A stretch of 64,000 bases of DNA from Lithobates sylvaticus (taxonomy: Eukaryota; Chordata; Amphibia; Anura; Ranidae), in contig CM053031.1 in NCBI GenBank assembly GCA_028564925.1, positions 164,444,226-164,508,225 on the forward strand, in the 5' to 3' direction. Below the pieces are notes generated by a model. The model searched no databases. It was not told the DNA's origin and saw nothing but the letters and a program-made list of their open reading frames with translations. How positions within the stretch are numbered: the stretch's first letter is position 1; each line of letters begins with the position of its first letter. The translations under genes were made by a program, and so were the position numbers. Of this stretch, positions 1-9,787 are shown piece after piece.

Positions 1-782
1 TTGCACTCCAGTCAGTGGCAAAGCTACACATTCTTTCACCTGGGGCAAAGACTGAGTTTGGTGGATTGAATGAAAAGATTTCAAGCCTCACCTCTGGTCA
101 GTGTCATCTCAGTAGCATCCTGGGCGCCTGGGCAAAGCAATGCACCAGGAATATAGTGACCTGCTGCATGCTGTGGCAAAAAGTGAGTGCGGCTAATATA
201 ATGCTATATATTGGGCGTGGCTTTTTAGTCTGATTAGAAACAACTAAACACAACCAGGGCATTATCCCAAAATAAATTCAACCCCTGAACAAACTGTCCC
301 ACCTTCTCTACACACTGTTCCCTGTATACACTGACCCTCTTTTACCCTGTATTATTTTTTTCTTTTTATAAAGTTTATTATTTTTCATTTTTTTTCACTT
401 TTTATTTTACAGTTTTTTTAAATAATTTTTTTCTTTTTATATTAAACAGTTGTTTACTGTGCTTCAGTTATGAATTAACACAAAGAGTGATCATAAGGAA
501 AGGAAGGGGCTGATAAATGTGATATGTTTACTGTCCCCCACTCTTCATCTGAAGATCCTCTGTGCCCCACAGCAGCTGATGGGAGCAGAGGGAAGCTGGC
601 AGCGCTGTGGGGGGGGGGGGGGGAGCACTGGTTCCAGTAATTTATCCCACCTGCCGTATTGATCACCTGCTCTGTCTGCCAGGAGCACCCTTCCCAACCC
701 CCCCCCCCCCCCTCAGTTTTAGCCCTAAATCTAGTACATACAGCTTACTCCCCAGCATCAATGCCACCATTATGATCTGCAT
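1..782. other. Unassigned left flank
   Basis: No gene is supported here. The stretch holds AT-rich and pyrimidine-rich DNA (about 340-450), a run of about 15 G at 609-623 and a run of C near 700-714. The last ~60 bases resemble the degenerate repeat that resumes at 15328 beyond the Ngaro element, so they are probably the other half of the original target locus. Short open frames here look like chance. Confidence 0.5.
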
Positions 783-1632
783 GACCAGTGTAGCCAAGAT
801 ATGACCCCTTAGCTGGACCACAAAACTCCCATATAACTTAAACTTATTTGCTAAAATAAGAGACCACACCATTGTCTTTGGAGTTAAATGGCCATAACAG
901 CTATTTATTAATTCCAAAAATAAGAAACTCCAAATTTTCTTATTTACCAATAAAACATAAATAAACATAAATAACCATAAATAACACGATAACATTAACC
1001 CCTTCAGATCCTTTCTGAAAACTGTAAAACAAAAACAGGTTAACACCCACTTATTATTGGTCAGTGATGGCGCTAAGTGCTATATACCATAACCATGATA
1101 TCAAACGATATCAACCACCAGGGGGCACTGCGGGATATACAGACCCATCGGTCTCACTCTGTACCACCCGATAACCAACTTTTCCTGCAGTGCACAATAC
1201 CATTAAACATCAACAACGTTTGATGTACCAGGAGGGGCCATCTATTGATGAGCCCCCACCCACTTACCACCTGTATAACTGCTGCCGTCACTGACCAACA
1301 AAAACAACCAACGCCAACCCCCTTTTATGCTGTTATGACAAATTCACTTCGACGACCTGAAACGACAATGAGAACATTAACACATCCAACAAACATCCTT
1401 AAAATAAGGGAGGGTGGGTGGGAAAAACTGCCTCCCCCAGCTCTGTCTCTTCTCACACTGACCCCCTTGGCACCGCCCCTCCTCTTATATGGCCGCTCCC
1501 CTTCTCAGCCCAGAACACTCCCCCTATCATGAACCTCTCTCTGTCAGCTGCCAAGTGTGTCACTTGACACTTCTGTCATGTGCAGCCCTACATTACCTTT
1601 CCTTTCAGTGCATTGCATTCCGGTCTTTTCTT
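783..1632 (-). repeat. Extra terminal A-B unit of Ngaro copy 1
   Basis: An 850-bp unit almost identical to 1633-2483. Bases 783-1316 match the B repeat. Bases 1317-1632 match the A repeat, with about 105 bp next to B that A1 lacks. Its junction with the next unit reads CTTTTCTT then GACCAGTG, which is exactly the element's right terminus joined to its left terminus. Confidence 0.85.
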
Positions 1633-2483
1633 GACCAGTGTAGCCAAGATATGACCCCTTAGCTGGACCACAAAACTCCCATATAACTTAAACTTATTTG
1701 CTAAAATAAGAGACCACACCATTTTCTTTGGAGTTAAATGGCCATAACAGCTATTTATTAATTCCAAAAATAAGAAACACCAAATTTTCTTATTTACCAA
1801 TAAAACATAAATAAACATAAATAACCATAAATAACACGATAACATTAACCCCTTCAGATCCTTTCTGAAAACTGTAAAACAAAAACAGGTTAACACCCAC
1901 TTATTATTGGTCAGTGATGGCGCTAAGTGCTATATACCATAACCATGATATCAAACGATATCAACCACCAGGGGGCACTGCGGGATATACAGACCCATCG
2001 GTCTCACTCTGTACCACCCGATAACCAACTTTTCCCGCAGTGCACAATACCATTAAACATCAACAACGTTTAATGTACCAGGAGGGGCCATCTATTGATG
2101 AGCCCCCCACCCACTTAACACCTGTATAACTGCTGCCGTCACTGACCAACAAAAACAACCAACGCCAACCCCCTTTTATGCTGTTATGACAAATTCACTT
2201 CGACGACCTGAAACGACAATGAGAACATTAACACATCCAACAAACATCCTTAAAATAAGGGAGGGTGGGTGGGAAAAACTGCCTCCTCCAGCTCTGTCTC
2301 TTCTCACACTGACCCCCTTGGCACCGCCCCTCCTCTTATATGGCCGCTCCCCTTCTCAGCCCAGAACACTCCCCCTATCATGAACCTCTCTCTGTCAGCT
2401 GCCAAGTGTGTCACTTGACACTTCTGTCATGTGCAGCCCTACATTACCTTTCCTTTCAGTGCATTGCATTCCGGTCTTTTCTT
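1633..2483 (-). repeat. A2-B2 terminal unit of Ngaro copy 1
   Basis: An 851-bp direct repeat of the preceding unit. B2 is 1633-2167 and A2 is 2168-2483. The inner ~210 bp of A2 match A1 at 15118-15327. In the Ngaro model these split repeats allow a circular DNA intermediate, which the recombinase then integrates. Confidence 0.85.
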
Positions 2484-3018
2484 GACCAGTGTAGCCAAGA
2501 TATGACCCCTTAGCTGGACCACAAAACTCCCATATAACTTAAACTTATTTGCTAAAATAAGAGACCACACCATTTTCTTTGGAGTTAAATGGCCATAACA
2601 GCTATTTATTAATTCCAAAAATAAGAAACACCAAATTTTCTTATTTACCAATAAAACATAAATAAACATAAATAACCATAAATAACACAATAACATTAAC
2701 CCCTTCAGATCCTTTCTGAAAACTGTAAAACAAAAACAGGTTAACACCCACTTATTATTGGTCAGTGACGGCGCTAAGTGCTATATACCATAACCATGAT
2801 ATCAAACGATATCAACCACCAGGGGGAACTGCGGGATATACAGACCCATGGGTCTCACTCTGTACCACCCGATAACCAACTTTTTCCGCAGTGCACAATA
2901 CCATTAAACATCAACAACGTTTGATGTACCAGGAGGGGCCATCTATTGATGAGCCCCCCACCCACTTACTACCTGTAAAACTGCTGCCGTCACTGACCAA
3001 CAAAAACAACCAACGCCA
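2484..3018 (-). repeat. B1 repeat of Ngaro copy 1
   Basis: These 535 bp match 1633-2167 and then diverge at 3019 into sequence leading to the SGNH hydrolase segment. This marks B1, the copy attached to the element body. Confidence 0.8.
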
Positions 3019-3120
3019 CAGCCTGAAAAGGGAGACCCCTCACCCTTGATGGCACCTCCACACCCGCAGGGCCGCTTGAATCCCCTCCTGCAATCCCAAG
3101 GACCATAAATCAATCCCACA

Positions 3121-3615
3121 TCAAGTGAGATGTACCCCATCCCGCCTCAAATACATGCCCACATTAACCTCCAATTCCCGGTGGCGGATCACTAGGCCAC
3201 CTTGCCATGCTATGAACCTGCCCACCACCTTGTTGATCCGTATTTGGGCTTTGTTAATCCTGTATACCGATCTCGCCATACGCCAAGTCGTCCTAGCCAC
3301 CATATTGGACCAAATCAAAAGTGTCCCAGGGAAGGTGGCACGGGGGAACATCAAATCCGCCTTTATGTCTGTTAACAAGTCTCTCACTGTCCGAACCCCC
3401 AGGTCATTCCCACCAGCATGAATAACCAACACATCAGGTGGTCTGTCCAGCCATGCGCATCTCTCCACTTCTGGGACCACCCTGCCCCACATCATACCCG
3501 GCCGCCCCAACCAACGTATAACTGCCTCACGCCTGGAAATACCCAGCTGTCTCCCACCTGGTCTCACGTCCCCTCTCCTGGCACCCCAACACACATACGA
3601 ATGGCCGAGGATCAA
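3121..3615 (-). CDS. SGNH/GDSL-type hydrolase segment of Ngaro copy 1
   Basis: This 164-residue open segment lies downstream of the recombinase on the same strand. It shows the SGNH hydrolase blocks: a GHSYV block I with the candidate nucleophile Ser6, a GGND block III with Asn70, and a C-terminal DGVHL block V with Asp159 and His162. A second copy of the domain lies in Ngaro copy 2 near 36.65-37.2 kb, so it belongs to the family and was not picked up by chance. SGNH enzymes are typically esterases or lipases; some Ngaro and other retroelements are known to carry such a domain, but its role in transposition is not established. The upstream start is uncertain because the domain may be expressed with the preceding segment. 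Confidence 0.8.
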   Translation of the reverse strand: MILGHSYVCWGARRGDVRPGGRQLGISRREAVIRWLGRPGMMWGRVVPEVERCAWLDRPPDVLVIHAGGNDLGVRTVRDLLTDIKADLMFPRATFPGTLLIWSNMVARTTWRMARSVYRINKAQIRINKVVGRFIAWQGGLVIRHRELEVNVGMYLRRDGVHLT

Positions 3616-3746
3616 GACCAGGAGTTGACGCCCTGCATCTGAAACACAAGCACATCATTACCAACACAATCGACACACTACTCCCACCCCCCATCATCCG
3701 GCCCCAATACAGTAACATCCTCTTAACAACCCTTTTTTTTTTTTTT

Positions 3747-5207
3747 TTATTCACACACCAACTGTGGCCGGATATATGTCCGAAATCGTTGCGACTCCCA
3801 TCTTCCCAACTTTCGCACATCCACTTCATCCAACCCGCGCCTGGCGGCCTCTGTGGCCGCCCCAATGCGGAAGGAGTGTGAAGCGTAGGCGTGGCTGTTC
3901 AATCCCAACCTCCCCAAGCACTTTCTCAAAACTGCCACAAATTGAAACCTGGACAGGTAACTTCCATCCACATGCAATAGTAATGGACCCTCTCCCCCTT
4001 GTCTCACTCCCAAAAAACTCGACACCGTCTTCACCGGGCAAACCTCACATCCGTGCAACGCATATAGACTCACCTGTATCCCCTTGCCGCCTTGATCTGT
4101 TTTGGACTTCCGTAACCTAACTGAAACCCTGTCCCCCAACATTCTAACATCCTGGGTTAACAGGCCCCCCGCCATCCCTTTTGAGGGGCTAACTAACTCC
4201 CCGATCCTAAAAGCCCCAAAAAACGCCAGTGAAAAAGCCGCCCCAAACAGCAATCTTTCATACCCCGACTTGCACACCACTGAAAGTTGTTCCCCCATTG
4301 CAACCAAATTCGCAAACGTAATAGGGCGCCGTACATCCTTGCTCCTGCGTGACTTCCTGTAACCCCTAATGGCCTGTTTTACCCAGAAATCCTTCGTCAA
4401 ATCTTCCCTTCTCCGCATCTTGAACCAAAACGCCATCCCAGCCATCCTCTTTTCTATGGCCGACACAGATTTGCCCTCCCCCATGTCTTTTGACACCAAG
4501 TAAAGCAGCAGCAACCTGGCCTCCAAAAACTCCTCCCCAGCCTCCGCTTCGGCCTGTAAGTCCCTCCATTCCTTCCACGTTTTAGAATACGCTGCCCATG
4601 TGCCCTCACTTACGGACCGCTGTATCCAGCCCGCGATGACTCCAACGCTATCTCCCAAATCCAGCCGGGGGAAAGGGACGCCCGCCAGCTCCCTGAACTT
4701 GTCCCACTGAAAGCGAGACAAGGCGTCAGCCAGTGTGTTCTGCACACCAGGGATATGCACAGCATATAGAAAGATGTTTAACTGCATGCAACGCAAAACT
4801 AACTGCCGCATCAGTCGTATGACTGGGGGTGAAGCTGCAGACATTCTGTTGATAACCTGCACCACCCCCATGTTGTCGCAGTTCAACCTCAACTTGAGAT
4901 TCCTGCAAGATTGCCCCCACAACTCCAGAGCTAGAACCACAGGAAAGAGTTCCAGTAGTACCAGGTTCTTCCTAAAACCTGCCTCCACCCATGACCGCGG
5001 CCAAGGGCCCGCGCTCCATTGACCCTGAAAAAACGCCCCATACCCAGTTGATCCAGCGGCGTCCGTCACCAATTCAACATCAAAGTTGCTCACGGGCCCC
5101 GACATCCACACTGCCCTCCCATTATACTGCTCAAGAAAATGATCCCATATGCGCAAGTCCTCTCTGTGCTCCCTCGTCAACCTGATGAAATGTTTAGGGG
5201 CCCTCAC
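3747..5207 (-). CDS. RNase H and tyrosine recombinase segment of Ngaro copy 1
   Basis: A 486-residue segment. The first third is RNase H, with the acidic set visible at Asp49, Glu86, Asp111 and Asp161. The C-terminal half is a tyrosine recombinase: Arg334 (FRIGEL), His444-x-x-Arg447 (SHSFR), Trp470 and the candidate nucleophile Tyr478 (RTYIRP). RNase H removes RNA from the cDNA hybrid, and the recombinase integrates the circular DNA in place of a DDE integrase. That replacement defines the DIRS/Ngaro group. Recombinase fingerprints are complete in this copy. Confidence 0.9.
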   Translation of the reverse strand: MRAPKHFIRLTREHREDLRIWDHFLEQYNGRAVWMSGPVSNFDVELVTDAAGSTGYGAFFQGQWSAGPWPRSWVEAGFRKNLVLLELFPVVLALELWGQSCRNLKLRLNCDNMGVVQVINRMSAASPPVIRLMRQLVLRCMQLNIFLYAVHIPGVQNTLADALSRFQWDKFRELAGVPFPRLDLGDSVGVIAGWIQRSVSEGTWAAYSKTWKEWRDLQAEAEAGEEFLEARLLLLYLVSKDMGEGKSVSAIEKRMAGMAFWFKMRRREDLTKDFWVKQAIRGYRKSRRSKDVRRPITFANLVAMGEQLSVVCKSGYERLLFGAAFSLAFFGAFRIGELVSPSKGMAGGLLTQDVRMLGDRVSVRLRKSKTDQGGKGIQVSLYALHGCEVCPVKTVSSFLGVRQGGEGPLLLHVDGSYLSRFQFVAVLRKCLGRLGLNSHAYASHSFRIGAATEAARRGLDEVDVRKLGRWESQRFRTYIRPQLVCE

Positions 5208-6336
5208 CCCCGCCGTCGCCCCCGATAACCTTCGACAAAAAAATCCTCCCCATAGGAATTATCCTGCATGCGAAATTTAACTTACCTAACAACGATTGTA
5301 AGGCGCGTAGCTGCACCTTCTTACAACTGTGGACCTCCCGTACTACTCTTCTCAGATCCTCAAGCTTCTCTGCAGGTAACCTACATTCCATGGCCATGGA
5401 ATCTATTACTATCCCCAGGAAGCTCAGCTCTGTCCGGGGGCCCTCCGTCTTGTCGGCTGCCAATGACACCCGAAACCTCTCCGCAATGTGCTGCAACGTG
5501 GACAACAGTATCGCACACACATTGGAAGCCGGAGGGCCCACACACAGGAAATCATCCAAATAATGGATGACGGAATCAATCCCTGTAACATCCCTCACCA
5601 CCCATTCCAAAAAGGAACTAAACGCTTCAAACATAGCGCAAGAAATGGAACACCCCATTGGCAAACACCTGTCTACATAAAACCGTCCCTCCCAACTACA
5701 CCCCAATAACCGAAAACTACCCGGGTGCACTGGCAACAGTCTAAATGCAGCTTCCACATCAGATTTTGCCATCAATGCCCCTTGTCCGTAATGCCTTACC
5801 CAACGCGCTGCAGCGTCAAATGACGTGTACGACACCGTGCATGCATCCGGGTCTATAAAATCGTTAACCGATCCCCCTTTTGGAAAAGATAAATGATGGA
5901 TAAGCCGAAATTTTCCCGGTTCCTTTTTGGGAACGACCCCTAACGGGGACACCACTAAATCCCCAAACGGCATTGGCTCGAACGGGCCCGCCATCCTACC
6001 CAGAGCCACCTCCTTGGCCAATTTCTCTGCCACCACCATTGGGTGCTGTAGAGCTGACCTCAAATTTTTGGCTGGCGGGGGAACCACGGTCAATGAGCAT
6101 GGAATTCTGAATCCATACCTGAACCCTGTGCTCAGCATCCCTGCCGCCGCCCTATCCGGATATCTATTTAGGAAAGGCTGCATCCTTTCCCACATCACCG
6201 GCGTCGTCCCTTTTGTGTCCAAAATCCCCGGCACGCTTGCCTTTTTTGAAGCATCTGGCCAGTGTGTGATTTCCCCCGCACCCTGAACATTCGTGCTTGA
6301 ATTTGCACGTTCCTCCAAATTTACATGCCCCTTCAT
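5194..6336 (-). CDS. Reverse transcriptase segment of Ngaro copy 1
   Basis: A 380-residue segment with RT motifs in order: LVVSPLGVVPKK (fingers), KSDVEAAFRLLPV (motif A, Asp193), LPMGCSIS (motif B) and YLDDFL (motif C, 259-264), followed by thumb sequence. The YLDD box and overall layout fit the DIRS/Ngaro RT, which is related to that of LTR elements. The RNase H/recombinase segment follows immediately on the same strand. Confidence 0.9.
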   Translation of the reverse strand: MKGHVNLEERANSSTNVQGAGEITHWPDASKKASVPGILDTKGTTPVMWERMQPFLNRYPDRAAAGMLSTGFRYGFRIPCSLTVVPPPAKNLRSALQHPMVVAEKLAKEVALGRMAGPFEPMPFGDLVVSPLGVVPKKEPGKFRLIHHLSFPKGGSVNDFIDPDACTVSYTSFDAAARWVRHYGQGALMAKSDVEAAFRLLPVHPGSFRLLGCSWEGRFYVDRCLPMGCSISCAMFEAFSSFLEWVVRDVTGIDSVIHYLDDFLCVGPPASNVCAILLSTLQHIAERFRVSLAADKTEGPRTELSFLGIVIDSMAMECRLPAEKLEDLRRVVREVHSCKKVQLRALQSLLGKLNFACRIIPMGRIFLSKVIGGDGGGEGP

Positions 6337-6934
6337 TGTATGGCCAACACACGCCCCACTTATTTCCGGCCGGAGATCCTGCTGCGTGGCTACCTCCGGC
6401 CCCCCCTTGAAATGACTGCGCCGTGAAACTGATGTCCTTATGGTCCCACCTCAGCGCCGGCCGAACCGCCCTCCGCTGGCGGAACTGTTCATCGTACCGC
6501 AGCCACGCCGTTCCCCCATAAACCCGATAGGCCTCCCCAATGGCGTCCATGTAACAGAACAACGCCGAGCAGTGTTCGGGGTTCTTCTCACCAATCACCC
6601 CCGCCAATATGGCAAACGCCTGAAGCCAATTAGCAAAAGTCCGAGGGATAAGACTATACCTCCTCTTCTCCTCATCGTCCTTCTTACTGCTATCCGGCTT
6701 CACCCTGTCCAAGTTGAAATTTTCAAGGGGCAACAAGGAAAATATTTCCACGTACTCCCCTTTCCAGATCTTCTCCCTTACTTCCTGTTTCAAATGGGCC
6801 CCCAGGGGTCCCTCGAAACAAACATAAACCTCGCACTTTGCTGCATCTGCCATTCTCACAATGCCATCCCTTGCCGTTTGTTCCTTAACCCCTTGATCAG
6901 TCTCACTCACCTTGTCTGGTCCACCATCTTCCAT
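6164..6934 (-). pseudogene. Gag-like region of Ngaro copy 1, part downstream of the L1 insertion
   Basis: This encodes the conserved part of the gag-like protein, including a stretch beginning ADAAKCEVYVCFEGPLG that recurs in Ngaro copy 2 near 35.0 kb. A Cys/His-rich knuckle region (about C-x8-C-x5-C-x3-H followed by C-x2-C) probably binds nucleic acid. Its other part lies beyond the L1 at 13785-15087. Function in particle or RNP assembly is inferred from family knowledge. Confidence 0.75.
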
Positions 6935-6951
6935 AGAGCTCTGTCCGTCTG
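6935..6951. repeat. L1 target-site duplication, left copy
   Basis: AGAGCTCTGTCCGTCTG, 17 bp, identical to 13768-13784. It flanks the L1 exactly, with gag sequence on both outer sides. Confidence 0.95.
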
Positions 6952-8304
6952 CACAACGCGCTATGCTGACATGAGACGTCGGCGTCGGGGGAGGAGCCGA
7001 ATGCTGAGCTGGGCACCTGCACGGTTCTCCGGCTGGGAGATGAGAGCAGGGAGAGGTAACGCGGAAGTGAGAGCCCGCGAAAAGCTCTCCTAACCCGCCG
7101 AAGAAGACCTCGGAAAGCCTGGGGTTTCCCCCCGCCTGGCCGCCCGCCCGCCCGCCTACCCGCCCGCCCATCAGCCAGTCACGGAGGGGAAGAGAAGAGG
7201 AAGCCGGGGGGTTCAGCCTGGATCCATGTTGAGCGCGGGGGAGCGGAGATCACGTGGACCCTGAATCCGGTCCTCATCTGAGACCCAACCCGTGGATACC
7301 AATGCGGCCTCCCTCGGAGAATATGAACGGCCACTGAGAGCGACCCCGCACACATTTGTGCAACAGCAAAAAGGGGTATTGCTACCCGGACGACCACACT
7401 GCACAGCTGCAAAAGGAACACGCCGGTCTGAGAGGGGATTTACTGAAGAGCATCCCTCTCTCAGGTAGGAACGTTACTCCCTGACCCCCTCCTCCTACAT
7501 AGACTTGGTTTTTTTTTTTTTTTTCTCTTCTGGTGTTGTTTTTGTCCTTCTCTCCCCTTACCCCCCTCCCTCCCTGCATTTGAACAGAAGATATGATGAC
7601 CATTTTATTAAAGGAGGAAATGTGATATGGTTGAAAAACAGTGCAATAATAATGTTTGTGAGGGGAGTCTCAATAAGGAAGACAAATGTTCATTACCCTG
7701 CAGGAACACAAGAAGGAAAGGCATTATCAAATAATACACTACTTAAGGAGAGTTTAACTGGGAGAGACAGACACCTGAGAGACTAAAATCTGACACAAAG
7801 CTTAAAAAATCCCCTAACTATAGAATAGGGGATTAAAACTGTTCAACTGGACCTCGCAGTAATAGAGGCCACCTGCTACATGGAATTGTCTGCAATTATA
7901 AGTCTACAAAACTATGTTGTGGCTATGTTGTGGCTAGGAAGAACATAGAGATTCGCCTTTCCTATTAAGGGGAAGTGTATCCCTTGAGCTCCCTTTTTTC
8001 TTTTTTTTCCTTTTTTTGTCTGTTTTTCTTTTATTTATTTTTTTTCTTTCTCCTCCACTCAGCCTCCAAAAAAGTTTTCTCTGATTGGAGGAACTGCAGA
8101 GTTCAGACGCTAGCAGTGTTTTAAAGGAGAATCAAGAAACTATTGCAACCGTTACGCAGGGAGGAGAGAGGGAGAGGAGGAGAGGAGGGGAGGGAGGAAT
8201 AAAGGAAAGAAGAAAGAGAGAAAACTCTACCCTTAAAACATCTTAGTCCAACTATTCCCTCACAGGGATGAGATGGCCAAAGCATAGAAGACATTGTTTA
8301 TACG
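6952..8304 (+). promoter_or_regulatory. L1 5' UTR / internal promoter region
   Basis: The first ~500 bp are GC- and CpG-rich, the following ~800 bp AT-rich with long T runs and a purine-rich block at 8155-8225. L1 elements are known to carry an internal promoter at their 5' end, and this element appears 5'-complete. No specific factor site is claimed. Confidence 0.6.
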
Positions 8305-9291
8305 ATGAAGGGGAGAACGCAGAGAGGTACAGACCCTAAAACACCGAAAGACAACCTAAATAATAGTACCATACAAAAATATCTCAAAGATATTAGTCTT
8401 AAGAGCCCCGAGATGGAGAGGAGACAACAGGGAGTGAAGGAGAGAAAGAAAGAATTGGAGAAGTTAAAAGCAGATCAGGCTGAAATACTTAGGATGGAAC
8501 CTGAGCTGGAAAAGGCAGGGGACACGAGTATCACATTACAACATAGTGACATCTCACAAATCCCAACCAGAACAGAAATGGCGGAAATGTTTGCCAATTT
8601 AGAAAGTGCCATAAAAACTGAAATTTTAAATATTAGAATCGATATGGGTTTCCTGGCCAAAAGAGTGGAAAAAATCGAAGAAACTGCAATTGAACTAACT
8701 AAAGAAAACAAGGATTTCAGAAGGCAGATAGAAGAAATACAAAGGTCTGAAAGAGACATGAAATACAAAATGGAAAGTATGGAAGATCAAAGTAGGAGAC
8801 AAAACTTGAGGCTAAGATCTATACCAGAACAGAGGGGAGAAGACCTTATGTTGAAAATAAAAAGTATCTTGTTACCAGTTTTTGGGCAGGAAGATGGCAC
8901 GGACTTAAAAATAGAAAGGGCCCACCGAATTAGAAAACCCCCTGGAGTGGGAGAAGGGGTGCCTAGAGATGTCCTCATCAGATTTCATTCCTACGAGGAA
9001 AAAGCCTTGATCTACAAAAATCTTAGAGGAAAACCCCCGTTAAGGTTTGAGACGACAGAAATTCAGGTCTTTGCGGATCTGTCAGCAGGGACCTTGGCCC
9101 GGAGAAGAGAGATGAAGCCCTTGTTGGAAACTTTACGCGCTTCAAACATCAAATACAGCTGGGGTTTCCCTACCGCACTGATCGTTATGAAATCTGGGAA
9201 AACTGTACGCATGAAGTTTCTGGAGGAGATGCAGAATTTTTGTGAGGAACTGGGGATTTCTGTCCCAAAAATTCCCCAGAACCGGAACTAA
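8305..9291 (+). CDS. L1 ORF1 protein (RNA-binding chaperone)
   Basis: 328 residues, intact. A lysine-rich N-terminus and heptad-like segments at about 35-65 and 90-165 predict a coiled coil for trimer formation. RRM-like sequence follows (RRQNLRLRSIPE near 164-175; RDVLIRFHSYEEK near 221-233), then the C-terminal domain (ADLSAGTLARRREMKPLL near 257-274). ORF1p coats L1 RNA and acts as a nucleic-acid chaperone in the cytoplasmic RNP. The order matches the L1 ORF1p family and the length is normal. The ATG used is the first that gives the full frame; ORF2 follows 496 bp later. Confidence 0.9.
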   Translation: MKGRTQRGTDPKTPKDNLNNSTIQKYLKDISLKSPEMERRQQGVKERKKELEKLKADQAEILRMEPELEKAGDTSITLQHSDISQIPTRTEMAEMFANLESAIKTEILNIRIDMGFLAKRVEKIEETAIELTKENKDFRRQIEEIQRSERDMKYKMESMEDQSRRQNLRLRSIPEQRGEDLMLKIKSILLPVFGQEDGTDLKIERAHRIRKPPGVGEGVPRDVLIRFHSYEEKALIYKNLRGKPPLRFETTEIQVFADLSAGTLARRREMKPLLETLRASNIKYSWGFPTALIVMKSGKTVRMKFLEEMQNFCEELGISVPKIPQNRN

Positions 9292-9787
9292 AATAGTAAC
9301 CCCCGGTCTGAAAGTACAACGGGAGGGGGGGTGTTGTGGGGTTTACTCCCCCCCCCCCCCCGCCTCGCCTTGAGAGGAAAATTTTTTTTTTCCTCTCTCG
9401 GGGGGAGGGGGGGCGGGGGAATGGATCAGAGTGGGGGGAGCGGAGGTGGGGGGGAGACACGGGATCCGAGGGGCAGGGTTGGTTCCCCCCCCCTTCGCGG
9501 AAAGCGACGGGGGGAGGGGGTAGACCCAACACCAGAGTTCCAGCAGTCGAGTTCCACCCTAGAGGCGAAGTGGACAGGAAGTGTCTCAAAGGGACACCTC
9601 ACTGCTCACAGATGGTCAAAACTCGACCAGGGGAAGGGGAGAGGGGGGAGGGAGGTGGGGGGGGGGAGGGCGAGACAAGGGAGGTAGGGAAGGGGAGGGG
9701 GAGAGGGGTCCGTCCCCGTCTTGCAGACACAAATACTGAACTACTGGACAACGTGGTCCGGTAATCGCATAAGGCCTCCCTGGAAAT
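9292..9787 (+). other. L1 inter-ORF spacer, strongly G-rich with homopolymer runs
   Basis: The 496-bp spacer contains many runs of three to ten G on the plus strand (for example 9401-9460 and 9620-9710) and C runs near 9347-9362. Several windows fit the loose G-quadruplex pattern. Overlapping open frames here are compositional artefacts. The spacer is longer than in many mammalian L1s. Confidence 0.7.

Noticed and set aside
663-2747. Three nearly identical minus-strand frames beginning MLTCFCFTVF
   Set aside because: They fall in the B repeats of the Ngaro terminus, so their similarity is due to the repeat; no domain is recognisable.
9185-9764. Several overlapping frames on both strands in the L1 spacer
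   Set aside because: Produced by G and C runs; no homology to known proteins and all lie between ORF1 and ORF2.
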